Shown in pieces: positions 1 to 11,656 of a DNA stretch of 64,000 nt. Within the stretch, counting starts at the first letter, position 1; each line of letters begins with the position of its first letter. Made by a program: the position numbers and the translations under genes. Origin of the DNA: Ulva prolifera (taxonomy: Eukaryota; Chlorophyta; Ulvophyceae; Ulvales; Ulvaceae); the NCBI GenBank assembly GCA_023078555.1, contig CM041199.1:6825315-6889314 (forward strand), written 5' to 3'. The notes under the pieces are model-generated. The model did no database searches. It was not told where the DNA came from and worked only from the letters and a program-made list of their open reading frames with translations.

Positions 1-35
1 TTGCCCTGGCAGAGCACCGTTCGGTAGCTCAGCGC

Positions 36-48
36 TAAGGTCCGCCAA
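36..48 (+). repeat. hAT left terminal inverted repeat
   Basis: The 13-bp terminus TAAGGTCCGCCAA is directly preceded by the 8-bp target duplication at 28-35. Its partner is at 9839-9851. Confidence 0.9.
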
Positions 49-260
49 AAACGTATAATCTCAGGTCATATACGTTTCATGTGTCGTATAATATCTGAAT
101 CTCCAATGTTGCCGTATATGTCGCCGTATGGCGTATAAACTGCCGTATAGGGCGTATGTTGCACCGTATAGCCGTATGATGTGCCGTACATGCCCCTGAT
201 GACCCATACGATGTTCATATACGCCTGTTTGATGGCATACTGAGGGCACGTACTAGGCCG
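49..260 (+). repeat. hAT left subterminal repeat block
   Basis: About ten copies of CCGTATA or CGTATA variants lie inside the left end, with spacing that varies from about 8 to 30 bp. Clustered short subterminal repeats are the usual transposase-binding sites of hAT elements; that role is inferred here. From 261 to 546 I see no further structure. Confidence 0.75.
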
Positions 261-546
261 CTTGATGGTTTGAGAGCGTTCTCATCCCTGGTGTGAGCAA
301 AGCAGCATACACAAGATCTTCGACTTGTTTATAAGTTGTGTTGTTTGAGGTAATGCCACTTGAATATAAACAACATGTACACAACGTGGCAGGTGAACAT
401 TGTGAGGATTAATATTGTGGTTATGACGAATGCGACATGGCGGCGCTGCTGTGCAGCGTTCACTGTTTAAACATGCAAACATCTCGTGAGTGGTACAGCA
501 CAACGTCCAACTCAGGGTACAAGATCACTCTCAGATCCACAATCTC

Positions 547-2953
547 TCAAAGCGCATTGATTGTGTCAAGCATCACAGCCAGGTCCCCCATAGTGGCAGG
601 CTTCCCTCGTGCCAATCTATCATTCTGCTTGATGTAAATGAGGTCAGTAGCACGTTCAAGCCCCAGATTCGAGCGGGCCTTCACATACACCTGACCCCAC
701 TCAGTCCAATTGCGCTCCGAAGCGCAGGCCGTCACAGGCATGGACATCACAATTTGTGCAACCTTGGCAAGCACTGGATACTCAGAAACGAGCATGCGTT
801 CCCATATCCTGATTCGCCGAGCTGAGCTTGGAACACGCCCATCCACATCAGGCTTGGTGAGATTCACAATGGTCTTTTCATTGCGAGCTTCGATGCCCAT
901 GCCCCTGAACATAGCCAGCTCATCCATAGCTTCGTCACCCTCACCATACGGCGTCACGAAGTCTTCCAGCTCCTGGTACTGTGCAGCACTCAACTCATCA
1001 TGCTTCGGCACATACGACTTGTCCGCCTGGCGCCTCCAGTTGAGGGGGTCAAGCAAATGCGCAGCAAGCATGGCAGATCGCCGGATGAAGTCGCAGCGCT
1101 CAGTGGTCGTCTTGTGCAGAGCGGTGGGGGTGGAAGCACCGGCTTTGCTTGGAATCGCACCAGCATCCAGTGCAGCATTCATGAGTGCAAATTGGGCAAC
1201 ATGGTGCTCAATGTCAGACAGCACGCGGTGCATGTAGCACAACAGGCTTTGGTCTGCTTCGAGCAGATGGATTGCATCCATCACCGGCTTCACCAGCATC
1301 TCGAGCTTTGTGCACAGATGCCACAGATTCTGCGCCTCATCTGTGTCAGTCAGAGCAGCATGCACCGTCTTCAGGGCTGGCTTGTCATTCACAGCCGCAG
1401 CCCACACTGGCGTCACTGACAGCTGAAGGAGCGCGTCCTTAGACCGAACGACGTCCCTCATGACAAAATGCTTGGACCCAAAGCGGGTGTCCACTGCAGT
1501 ACACATGGCCTGCACCCTGCCGTACTTCTCCCTCTGCAGGCGGTGGAGCTCGGACCTCAAGGTACTCGAGCTGCTGAGGGAGGTGGTCACAGTGTTGCAC
1601 AGATCATAAGCGCGCTGCACCCACATAAAGCGCTTGTAAAGATGCTTCAACAGCAGTGACAGACCATGACTTGCGCAGCCCAGGAACACGAGGGCGGGGT
1701 ACTCAGCCTGGAGGAGGGCCATTGCTGCCCTGTTAGCTGAGGTGTTGTCCATGATGACTCCAGATATCACCCCATCTTCGATGCTGCCCTCCAGCTCCTG
1801 AATCGCCCGTGAGTGCAAGTCAGCAATCCATGCCGCGTCCTTGACTTGACCATCAGCGTTCTCAATTCGATGGAACACAGCTGGCCCACTGTCTGGCAAA
1901 ATCATGAGATTGATAAGAGGCACGCCATGAGCTGCTGCCTTCTTGCTCCAGCCGTCAGAGGTGATGGCATATCGCGAACCAATAAGCTCTTGCATGACCT
2001 TCGCCTACATGTACTTACTACCACTGAGTGTTTTTCAAAGCGAATACAAAGCAACAGTGCTCACGTAGACAAGACTCACGAAGAGGTCAGTACATTGTCA
2101 CATGCAGTGTGAAGCTTGTTGCAAGGTTGCACACCAGCAATTCAGCCTTCTTGCGCTGCAAGGTAGGCCCCAGCAGTTCCTTCGGAGTGGGCGCTGTGAA
2201 CCCCAGTGTTGCTGCAAAACGCTGCAGGTAGGCGTTGTTGGCTCGCTCAGGAGGTGTGCAAGATGTGAAGAAGAACATGGCCAGGTTGTCCAGTGCAGCC
2301 TGCCGCTGCAGACCTCCGATCATATGGGCAGTGAGTCTGGTTTGCCCATCCTCAACTTCATTGTTCATTTCATCTATGATGTCAATCACAGCGCCGTCTG
2401 CATCGGCACAACTTGTGGAGCATGCTGTGTACAGCAGTGCAGACACTCGAGACATAGCTCAGTGAACGACCGCCAAACCGCAGGCAGACCATACTAGCTG
2501 ATCACAAAGCCCACCTTTCTTTTGCGCTATCTTGCAGACAGGCTTGTCCTTGTGGTTCTGGAAGTGGGTCCGGGCGAAATTGCCAGGATTGACGTTCACC
2601 GAAGCGTGCGTCCTAGAGCACCACTTGCACGAGACAACGCACATCTCGTACTTGACCTTTTCCTCCGCATCCGTCTTCCTCTCTTTCTTGATGATCATGT
2701 GCTTCCACCAGGCAGCTGCACCTGCACCTATTGCGGTCTGGCGCAGTCGCAACGTTTTGTAGACTTCGTCCGCAGTCTTGTCCTTCCCTTCTAAAGTCTG
2801 ATCTCTCCTGGTCTTGCGATAGCCTTCCTCATCTGGTCCGCTGACGTAATCATGCTGAGGCACAACGTCCTCATCCGCACTGCTATCAGCAGCGGATTCG
2901 GATGCAGGAGATGACATCATGCACGGAAGACACTGACGGCAAGGAACGCGCAA
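547..2953 (-). CDS. hAT transposase, three exons, intact reading frame
   Basis: Exons read on the minus strand as 2953-2515, 2424-2135 and 2004-547. The introns (90 and 130 bp) both begin GT and end AG, their phases match, and the total is 728 codons plus stop. Exon 1 carries a BED-type zinc finger (CKWC near residue 110, then HFQNH and a Cys). Exon 3 begins in the catalytic region with ITSDGWS, continues with IMDNTSAN, and ends with the hAT dimerisation motif CASERNWTEWG. The length is normal for an autonomous hAT. The start at 2953 is the first Met; a Met about 11 codons downstream is an alternative. The protein should cut and rejoin hAT ends in the nucleus. No frame-breaking change is visible, although the element's own right end is interrupted. 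Splicing is predicted, not proven. Confidence 0.85.
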
Positions 2954-3054
2954 CGTTCCTGAAACCAGCTAAATGTGCCCAACAACAGCATACATATAAG
3001 GGTTCTGATCGACGGGCTGCTGCCGCAGTGCAGTGGTCAAGCAGGCGTACGAAG

Positions 3055-3260
3055 CGCCTCATGCATACGTACATGACCGTACATGGCCACCGTATAGGAC
3101 CGTATATGACCGTATTTAACCGTATATGACCACCGTATAGAGCCGTATATAACCACCGTACGTGTCGTATAATCAGCACCGTATAACCGTATGTGGAACG
3201 GGTTCAAATAATACGGAATGTCATTATCATACGTTATACGGAAGTCCATACGTATACGTA
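3055..3260 (+). repeat. hAT right subterminal repeat block
   Basis: A second cluster of CCGTATA/CGTATA motifs lies between the transposase start and the split right terminus. Many copies have the same orientation as those at the left end, so the array is not a simple inverted one. Confidence 0.75.
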
Positions 3261-3265
3261 GTTGG

Positions 3266-3612
3266 TGTCAGAAAGTCACTCATCTGCAGGTCAGACGCGC
3301 AGTCTCAGGTCAAGTCAGGTAACCAGTATTCCATACCTGCTGCGCACAGAGGTAGAACCGAGGAATGCGGGGAAGAATCAGGATACAGCTAGTACCGTGA
3401 AACAGTGATAATAATGGTTACAGATCTCAGTGTGCACATGCTTATATGCACACTGAACACTCAAGGTTACGGCGGAAAACCCTCGCACGATCTCTCTCAC
3501 TACATCGAGACAATCCTAGCTGGCGGCTTACCCCTACACTGGATCCGCGGATCGTCCGTGCATGGGTGCACCTGTCACCACGCTGCTGCCCGCAGGCTCA
3601 TGCATTGTGACA
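3266..3612 (-). repeat. Copia-1 3' LTR
   Basis: A 347-bp LTR bounded by TG and CA. It contains a TATA-like CATATAAG on the minus strand near 3445, a plausible promoter core, and is adjacent to the polypurine tract at about 3613-3622. Confidence 0.93.
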
Positions 3613-3710
3613 CTCCCCCATAAACCCTGCTACGTTTCCACTAGCTGGAGTTTATTACGAACTTCTAGCAAAGCAGGTCCGGGCAGCACTTTAGTGAACA
3701 CATCCGCTAA

Positions 3711-6700
3711 CTAATCAACAGTGCCTACCCATGCTACCTTAAGTTCATCCATCTGGACATATTCCCGCACTCGCAAGTGCCGCACACGAATGTGCTTGGA
3801 TCTGTCAGTGGACACAGCATTCACAGCCAAGATATTGGCACTCTTATTGTCACCCCACAGAGTCGGCTTATGCGGAACGAGTTTCAAGTCGAGAAGCAAT
3901 TGCTTCACCCACATTAACTCGTTGGCTGTTGCACTCATCGCAATGAGTTCAGCCTCTGTTGTGTCCCCAGCCACTATACTCTGTTTCTTCGAACGCCAGA
4001 GAACACAGTTCCCATACACCCGAATAATCATACCAGAGACGCTTTTCAGATCAGCAGAGTTCGCAAAATCTGCATCTGAAAAAGCCTCTAATAAGCACTC
4101 GTGTCCCTCCGAGCCTACAAATTTTATTCCTAATTTCTTTGTGGACTGCAGGTATCTCAGAACATGTTGCACGGCAGACCAATGTTCCTTCAAACTACTA
4201 GACATGTGCCGGGCCAGGGCATGTGCCACATAGCTCAGGTCAGGTCGTGTCACTCCTGCAATATACTGGATGCTCCCTACAGCACTCATGAACCTGGAAT
4301 GCTCAGCAGCACTGGCTTTCTCCAGGTCAGGATGCTCTTTCACACTCCTTAGTTGTTGCCGCGGCTTTAAGGGAGTGGGAGATTTGCGACAGTCAGATAT
4401 ACTGTACTTTTCAAGCAAGTTCTGGATTTTGTTTCGTTGTGTCATGATGATTGTTTTGGCCTTGCGATCACGCATGATCTCTGTGCCAAGTGCCCATGCA
4501 AGTTCACCTAGGTCTCTGCCTTCGAATTTCGTAAGAATGATATCGACAAGTTCTTGCAGCCCCGCAGAGCTGCTAAAAATGAACAAGTCATCAACCCATA
4601 AGAAAATGAAGCAACGACCAGTTGTTCTAACATACAGTCCGGGATCACTTTGTGCGCACACAAATCCCATCTCAGCTAAGACCTTTATTAAAGCTTTATG
4701 CCACTCGCGAGCAGCTTGCTTCAGGCCATACAAGGTTTTATGCAATCGCCATACATGTGCTGTCCCGTCAGTGAAGAACGGGGGCTGTTCAACGAACCTT
4801 TCCTCCTCCAGCTCACCATTCAGAAAAGCGCACTGAATGTCTATGTGCCTAATCTCGAAATCTTCCTGAGCAGCAATTGACAACAACACACGCAGTGTTG
4901 CATAACTACCGACAGGAGACCAGGTCTCGAAAAAGTCTATACCTTCTACCTGAGAAAAACCACGAGCTACATATCGTGCCTTATACCGCTGAATCTCACC
5001 AGCAGGCCCACGCTTGATCTTGAGCACCCATTTGCCCGAGATAGCCCGTTTGCCCGCAGGCAGATAGCACAACCCGAAGGTTCCGTGCTCACCCAGTGCA
5101 TCTACCTCCTCCTGCATGGCACGCAGCCATGCATCCCTGTCAGCACTCGCAAGTGCTTCCTTCAAAGAAGGCATATCAGGGACGGAGGCCTTCTGCTTCC
5201 TGGCGGCAGCTGCTCTGCGCGACCCACGACGCTGAGCATTCTGCTGCTCGCCAGACTCCACATGCTGAGGCTTCAGGCCTGCACAGGACACTCCACAGTC
5301 AGCCGCGGCTGATGTGTCCTGGTCGCAGGCTGAAACATCAATAGCAGCTACAACTGTCTCACTACCAGCAATGTCAGAGCCCGCAGGCTCATGCATATGC
5401 ACAGCTGCTACATCCGCAGCCAATGGAACAAGGCGTCTGCGTACAAGAGGATTGATTTTTATGCGAGGCAAGGCGGCTGGAATGGCCCTCACCTCGTCAG
5501 GCAAATCAATCCCAACTGCGGCTGAGGGGTCCGGATCCTCTCCCCCTAATTCGGACCCGGTCTCCACCTCATCTGGCTCATCCTCCCAGAAGGGCCTCGG
5601 CGCCTCAGCTCCTCGCAGGGGCTGAGCAACTGCCCCCGCGCCAGATGCTGAGGCCGCTGCCGAATTACTTCCGGAACGGACCCGCTGAGCCTCCAGATTC
5701 TGATGAGCCGCAGCTCTTTCATCATCTGAGACGGTGTAGTCCATGCGCTGTTCATCATCGTCATCATAGATGCCAGGACTGTCGTCATCCTCCTCCATGT
5801 CGTCATCAGACGCACTGACAGACATGTGAACAGGGAACGCAACTCCTACACCAGGGTCGTGCAATACAGCGTTGCGCGTGACAACATATTGCGCAGTGCG
5901 GGAGGGCGTGGCGACAGGGTGATGCACTTCGCCGCGCACACGAGGGGGGACAGGGACGGCAGGGTGAGCAGCAGCTCTAGATGTCGCACGCGTGCGATGC
6001 AAAGCTGCTCTGGCTATTTCCGGCGTTGCCCTAGCAGGGTCACGTCGGATAATCTCCGCAGAGGAGCCAGCTCCAAATCGTGGAGAGTACACATCAGGAC
6101 TGGGCTCAGGGTTGTCCTGCCGGAATGTCATTTCCATGACAGGAACCCTACCATGACCATGGGGGGTGTGCAGCTGGTCACGCAGACGGCGCAACACTCC
6201 CCCATCATACGTGTGCTCTGCCGCGAAAGGAGGGACATCAGCATCAGTCACACGCTCACCCTCATCGTCCCCCTCGAAGGCAACCGTATAGGAGTTCGCA
6301 AACTCCTCAGGTTCCCTCTTGTCCACAACGGCGGACGCATCGTACTTACGTACGTGCCGGATCATCTGATCCGCAGTGCACATGACCTGACGCACGACAA
6401 AAACCCTACCCCCAGGAACATCCTGGGCGTACACACGCTGCATGCTGGGGCCCAGACCAGCCCCGACCCAGTATGCAGGCACACCCCGGGGGGACAGCTT
6501 CCGCAGCTTGTCATCCCTAGGGTATGCATACACTTCAACCCCCCACGGACGCTGCTGCCGCAGCAGATCTTGGAACACCTCAACGGAGGTGTCTCTGAAA
6601 AAGGCCATATAAGGAATGATATCCTTATCACAAGACCGCACTAAAAACTCATCTAATTCTGTCGTCGCAAGCAACTTGTACTTGCGTTTCTCCTCATCCC

Positions 6701-9182
6701 TCAACTTATCGCGCTCGGCCTTTTTCATGCGCTTTCCCTTCCCCAGGCTCTTCTCAGCTTCGTCAACGTCCGCAGACGCATTGACAGCATGCTGAGCTTT
6801 CAGGCCCTTGAGGATGCTCGCCAATTTGTCATGGTACAATGCCGAGGACGGCGTGAGATTGTGACCATGGACAGCAGTGGCGAGGCATTCGATCCACAGA
6901 AACAGAGGCAGGCCGCTCGCGAGCAGCACAGCACGGAGTGACTCAAAGGCCACTCCGATCCTCCTCTCGATCATGCCATTACAGCGATGAGCGGCTGTGG
7001 GGGTCAAGCGGTGAGTGATGCCACGACGCTGGAGGTAGAGTTTTAAGGCCGCGACCATGAACTCTCCCCCTTTGTCGGTGTGTAGGATGCGCACACCCGG
7101 TTCACCTGGCTTCACCACATTCACCCGAATGCGTTCAATAATGTAAAAGATCATGGCCGCAGCCTCACTCTTTTTGCGCAGACCGACCGCGAAAGTATAA
7201 CGGGTAAAGGCACACATCACAAACAAAACATATTTCACACCACCAATTCCTACTGGAGAGACAGGACCAGCTAAATCGGCATGCAATTGCTCACCAGGCC
7301 ACTTGGCCTGACCCATGAGCTCACGATCATTGGCAGAGAAGTTACCCGCAGGCACTTTGCCAATTATGCAGCCGTGACACCGATTCCCTAGTGGCTCGGA
7401 ATCGACATCCAAATTCAAATGGCCATAGAATTCACTGTTGGATTGCATGCGCTTTAGAACCCAATTGGACTGGTGAAAAGACAAGTGTGCTAGAAAAGCA
7501 GGTTCCAGCAAGTATGCATCATGCGGGACCTCAGCTCCCCCAGCATTGGGTCGCTGCAGGTCAATGGCCGCAACCGCCACATGATGCCACTGCTGTTGAT
7601 CCTCAATAACTGAGGTCGGACTGCTCTGGTTAGACCAGACTACCCCCCTATTGACAGGCGCACCGACGAGAATTGGTTTGGTCTCTACTGCCATTTTAAA
7701 CGCAAAGACAGGGTGACCATCCACATCTAGTTCCTGATATTTGACGTCATCCTCTACGTCGGTAGCCATATCGCCCAGACCAGGAACATACAACACATTT
7801 CTACGCGTGTCTAGGAACATCTGCTCGTGTCTAAGACCCATCGTGCTGAGCAGGTTGTACGGACATTCAGGAGCATAGTAAACACCAGGGATTTCCACAT
7901 CCAGCGGATGCTTGTTCCCATGCTTGTCCACATAAGTACCCAGGTTCACCTGAATGGTTCCCCTGCCCATGATAGAAAGCTGCCCTAGTCCCGCAAGATT
8001 GGCAACTTTCTGACACGGACCGTACTCAGTGAACATTTCACGATTTCCTACTATATGCATGTCCGACCCACTATCAACAATGATGTTCCACGGCATGGAC
8101 GCGTCCGGCTGTGGATACTTGTCAGGCATTTCTATAGTGCAAACATCCTTGGCCGCAGCCTGTTTGCGTTGGGGGCAGTTCGCACGCAAATGTCCCTTCT
8201 TCTTGCAGAAGAAACAGGTCCTGGTCTCCTCGCGAGGAGCCTGGCCGGCTGCGAGAGCAGCGACCACAGGGCCATCACCACGGTGCTACTTGCGCCAGCC
8301 ATGGCCTGGTTTGCCCGCGGGCGCCCCAGACCTAGCCTGCAGGTGCCGCTGTTGTTTGAGCAAGTCAGCATGCTCAGTTAAACGCGATATAATCACATGG
8401 GGGGAGGAGTGTTGAACTTCGCCGCGCACAGCGTTGAACTCCTCCCCCACTTCTAACAGTTTCAAATGGAGCCATCGCTGGCCCACATCGGCACCTAGTG
8501 CCTCCAGTTGAGTGTATACACTCATCACATCACCACAATATGTCGCAACATCTCTATTGTTTTGTGATAAAGAATTAAACCGACTCCACAGTCTGTGGAT
8601 TTCGGCTTCGGTGCTAGGTCTGTACTTTGCAGTCAAGTAAGACCATGCTTCACACAGGTGTGACATGCGATAGACAGTCGTCCTATCCGCGTCAGGCAAA
8701 GACATTAGGACCTGTTTCCTCGCCCTAGCGTGAACACGCTGTTCGTCCGCAGACGGTGCGTGCTGCAACAGATGATCTAATTCGAATTGGCCTAACCACA
8801 AAAAGACTTTCTGTTCGTACGCAACGAAACTTTCAGTCTTAAAATTCCATTCAGGGAGGTTTCCTTTAGTCAAATCAGGTTCGCTACGTCCCCGAGATGC
8901 ACGCAGCGCCTCGGTCAACGTTTCGAGTGATATGAGAGACTCAGTGTGACCAGGATCGTTCACAACATGAGAGGAAAAAGGCACCTGCTGGCTGCTCTGC
9001 CCAGTGTGGGAAGAGGGTCGTGGCCGGACAATTCGTCCGCCCCGGAGCAACATACCCGCAGGCTGTTCTCCGTCAGGGAGCTGCTGGTCAGCATCCCTGT
9101 CGACGAGAGGCTGCTGGTCAGCATCGTCACGCCTCTCCTCGCGAGGAGAATTGGCGTTGGAGTTGGCATTGGAAAAAGACAT
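3711..9182 (-). pseudogene. Copia-1 gag-pol with two nonsense codons
   Basis: One gag-pol frame runs from Met at 9182 to near 3640, but it is cut by a TAG at 8286-8288 (end of gag) and a TAG at 3711-3713 (near the pol end). The corresponding codons in Copia-2 are CAG. Counting from a Met at 8267, the segment shows a CCHC zinc knuckle (residues 18-31), a protease DSG near 64, integrase HHCC near 260-305, the integrase acidic triad near 329, 393 and 431, an RT core ending in WVDDLF near 1224, and RNase H near 1400-1475 (GDNKSAN). A long hydrophilic linker separates integrase from RT. As read it is inactive unless the stops are suppressed. RNase H and everything upstream remain open. Confidence 0.9.
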
Positions 9183-9477
9183 CCTGCATTAGGACAGACG
9201 GTTGTTTGTTGCGCGCAGCAACTAACCGGTGGGATGGCTCGCAAGCCGACAGGTTGAGAAAAATAAGCGAACGCGTTCGCTTTTCTCAGCGCTGATCATT
9301 AAAACAAGCTTCTCGAATTGTGTCTAACAACAATATACTACGAGAAAGCTAAATGATGCCTGCGCTTTTGACCGCAGTCTGAGCGCCGGCAGAACAGTGG
9401 AATGCCCGCCGTGTCTGTGCACAGACATTGGCCGACGGCTTCCTGAACAAGACCATAAACAGGCATAACGCTAACAT

Positions 9478-9490
9478 CTCACCGATACCA
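9478..9490 (-). other. Copia-1 primer-binding site
   Basis: The minus strand reads TGGTATCGGTGAG immediately after the TGACA end of the 5' LTR. It begins with TGG, as expected for pairing with the CCA end of a tRNA. Essentially the same site is used by the gypsy and TRIM elements in this window. Confidence 0.85.
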
Positions 9491-9837
9491 TGTCAGAAAG
9501 TCACTCATCTGCAGGTCAGACGCGCAGTCTCAGGTCAAGTCAGGTAATCAGCATTCCATACCTGCTGCGCACAGAGGTAGAACCGAGGAATGCGGGGAAG
9601 AATGAGGATACAGCTAGTACCGTGAAACAGTGATAATAATGGTTACAGATCTCAGTGTGCACATGCTTATATGCACACTGAACACTCAAGGTTACGGCGG
9701 AAAACCCTCGCACGATCTCTCTCACTACATCGAGACAATCCTAGCTGGCGGCTTACCCCTACACTGGATCCGCGGATCGTCCGTGCATGGGTGCACCTGT
9801 CACCACGCTGCTGCCCGCAGGGTCATGCATTGTGACA
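9491..9837 (-). repeat. Copia-1 5' LTR
   Basis: A 347-bp copy of the LTR at 3266 with four substitutions. It should drive minus-strand transcription of the element from the same TATA-like motif. Confidence 0.93.
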
Positions 9838-9838
9838 G

Positions 9839-9851
9839 TTGGCGGACCTTA
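9839..9851 (-). repeat. hAT right terminal inverted repeat, split by Copia-1
   Basis: TTGGCGGACCTTA is the exact inverse of the left end. Copia-1 inserted inside it: GTTGG occurs at 3261-3265 on one side and again at 9838-9842 on the other as the Copia target duplication. Only nine bases of the original terminus lie uniquely to the right of the Copia element, so the hAT end is now 6.5 kb from its subterminal repeats. Confidence 0.9.
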
Positions 9852-9859
9852 CTCAGCGC

Positions 9860-10090
9860 ACTGCGTGCCCGTTCTATGATGCACAGGTTTTTGATAATGA
9901 GTGCATCGCATTGTCGAAGTATAGAATGTTCTTTCCGCGTAGTCTGGAATCGCGTACGCTTGAGCCGCATCTGTTGGTTCCTCGTGAACCCTTCCTGAGT
10001 TGCTATTGCCGTGTGCCCTTCTGACGTGTTTCTGTTGCTTGTCATCCACTTAGTTCTTGACACATTTTTGATAACAACAGTGCTCCACAC
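9860..10090 (-). other. Open frame interrupted by the hAT insertion
   Basis: A minus-strand frame is open from 10090 to the hAT insertion site. If the hAT is removed it continues in frame through bases 27-1 to the window edge with no stop. I do not recognise the protein. The hAT may have entered an exon, but the length is too short to prove coding. Confidence 0.3.
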
Positions 10091-10657
10091 GGTGGTTTTG
10101 ACTTACTGCGCACCTTTGTGGCAGCCACACCGCTCGGCTCGGACACACACAGTGAATTCTCCTCTGCAGCAATGCAGTTTTGAGCAATTTGGCCACGCTC
10201 TTGCATAGATGCAGTGGCAGAAGCAGTGGGTTGTGTATGCGAGGAGTACTGTTTTGCAGCATTGTCTCCAACACACCGTGAGGCTGGTGCCCAGTGGTCT
10301 ACAAAATATAGTTCTTTTCTCCACGGGTTGTCGGGGCCACTCTGGTTTTCATAATGGAGTATCCGCTCTGCTTCAATCTGCTCGGGGTGTCGGGTGCACT
10401 TTATTTGTGTGCGCGGAGTGAGAGGGGCTCCTCGCAAACTCGCGGTTCACACCGCGTATATGCTCGTCTCTTATGGTGGCACAGAAGAAAGGTTTGTGTC
10501 CATCATGGCCTGAGCACACAGTGCATTGCCTGTCTGTCTGTCGAGTGACCTTCTTTGTTTGTTCTGAATGCGTGGCTCGCTCTTCTCGCCGTGCTTTGAG
10601 GTTCTGGCTCCAGCAGGTTCCAGAACGATAACTTAGAAGTTGCTTTCTGTAAAACAC
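10042..10657 (-). other. Unrecognised overlapping ORFs
   Basis: Two minus-strand ORFs (10373-10657, 94 codons, with a CTVC motif; 10042-10437, 131 codons) overlap in different frames. They look more peptide-like than the surrounding sequence but match no family I know. They may be exons of one decayed gene with 9860-10090. From 10658 to 10939 I see nothing. Confidence 0.2.
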
Positions 10658-10939
10658 AGTCGTAGTGGGTCGCAGCAGCTTTGGCCCTGGGTCCTGCGCC
10701 TAGAGCGGCCAACGTGCTTCTGCTCTGCGCAGCCGCGTGGTGTTCCGCCCGCCGGCCCAGCCTCCTACTCTGGAGCCTGCGACAGTGTATAATAAATAAC
10801 TTGACATCTTATTTTGTCCTCGACAGCGGGGTCAAGAACTCGTTCTTGGCCCATACTTTCTGCGGGTGCGGATGCACCAAGCGAACCGAATGTTCGCTGC
10901 CTTGCCCAAACGACGTGCCTCGATGGAGCTTAGGCAGGA

Positions 10940-11656
10940 ATGCCGAGTATTCGACAGGTTCAGTGGAGGCGTAAGGATCCGGAAGAGGAGCTGCCATGTC
11001 CTGTGTGCGAGGAGCAGGTCAAGAAAGGGCGCCTGGCCGATCAGTGCCGTCGACAGCATCCAGGCCATGTGTACTCGACAGATCAGCTGGCCCTGCACAG
11101 CTGGCAGCCGTGCCCATTCTGCAGACTCCAGTTCTCAACCATCAGCGGGGGGGTAATGAAGCACGCAGCAAACTGCACGTACGATCGGCAGCCGCAGCTA
11201 CAGCAGCGCAGCATGAGCAGGGATCACCTGGTTCCCCAGCAGGGGCAGTCTGCACCACGCTCCGCACCAGCTGTGATCGCGGCACAGCACGCGTGGGAGG
11301 ACCGCTGCCGCCACGAGCCGCCGCAAGCGGACGAAGACTTGGTGCACCGAGCGTCGCGCTGCGATGAGGACGCGCGGAACCCCGACCTTGGGACCCGTTG
11401 CGCCTTGGGGCTAGTAGTGGAAGTCATCCCGCACAGAAGAAAGCCTGTCATGCAAAAATCAGAAATTCATATCCTTGAACCTTACACCAACTCTACGCCC
11501 TGTGCATCACACTCCACTTGCAAGCAAAACAGTCAAGCGATTCACTACAGCCTCCATCTCAGCCCTACTGGCACATGTCACATCATCCTGACCTTATGCA
11601 CAGCAGACCATTCGTCAAGCATTAAAAAAAAATTCGCGCTCCGCGCAGTCTGCTAG
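10940..11656 (+). CDS. Double zinc-finger ORF, possibly a retroelement fragment
   Basis: This 238-codon ORF has two closely spaced Cys/His clusters near its N-terminus. The first is CPVC followed by a Cys and two His. The second is CPFC, then His and a final Cys (spacing C-x2-C-x14-H-x4-C). The rest is polar and low in complexity. Such finger pairs precede the reverse transcriptase of some non-LTR retrotransposons, and an A-rich run follows at 11623-11632, but no RT domain is visible. The frame may extend upstream of the first Met. It could equally be a host zinc-finger protein; no function is assigned. Confidence 0.35.
   Translation: MPSIRQVQWRRKDPEEELPCPVCEEQVKKGRLADQCRRQHPGHVYSTDQLALHSWQPCPFCRLQFSTISGGVMKHAANCTYDRQPQLQQRSMSRDHLVPQQGQSAPRSAPAVIAAQHAWEDRCRHEPPQADEDLVHRASRCDEDARNPDLGTRCALGLVVEVIPHRRKPVMQKSEIHILEPYTNSTPCASHSTCKQNSQAIHYSLHLSPTGTCHIILTLCTADHSSSIKKKFALRAVC

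Larger units (their letters stand above)
3266..9837 (-). mobile_element. Ty1/copia retrotransposon Copia-1
   Basis: This 6572-bp element on the minus strand has 347-bp LTRs that start TGTCA and end TGACA. Its 5-bp target duplication is GTTGG (3261-3265 and 9838-9842). The primer-binding site lies just inside the right (5') LTR. A polypurine tract (minus-strand TATGGGGGAG) lies just inside the left (3') LTR. The LTRs differ at four positions by my count (about 98.8% identity), so the insertion is fairly recent. It is nested in the end of the hAT element. Domain order zinc knuckle, protease, integrase, RT, RNase H defines it as copia. Confidence 0.95.
36..9851 (-). mobile_element. hAT DNA transposon, interrupted by Copia-1
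   Basis: The element starts at 36 with TAAGGTCCGCCAA and ends at 9851 with the inverse TTGGCGGACCTTA. It is flanked by the 8-bp direct repeat CTCAGCGC at 28-35 and 9852-9859, the target-site duplication length typical of hAT elements. Without the inserted Copia-1 (3266-9837) and its 5-bp duplication it would be about 3.24 kb. Between the ends lie two blocks of CCGTATA-like subterminal repeats and one spliced transposase gene on the minus strand. The assignment is firm because ends, duplication and transposase agree. Confidence 0.93.

Noticed and set aside
3721..6644. Plus-strand ORFs of 170-272 codons across Copia-1, and their counterparts across Copia-2
   Set aside because: Shadows of the minus-strand gag-pol.
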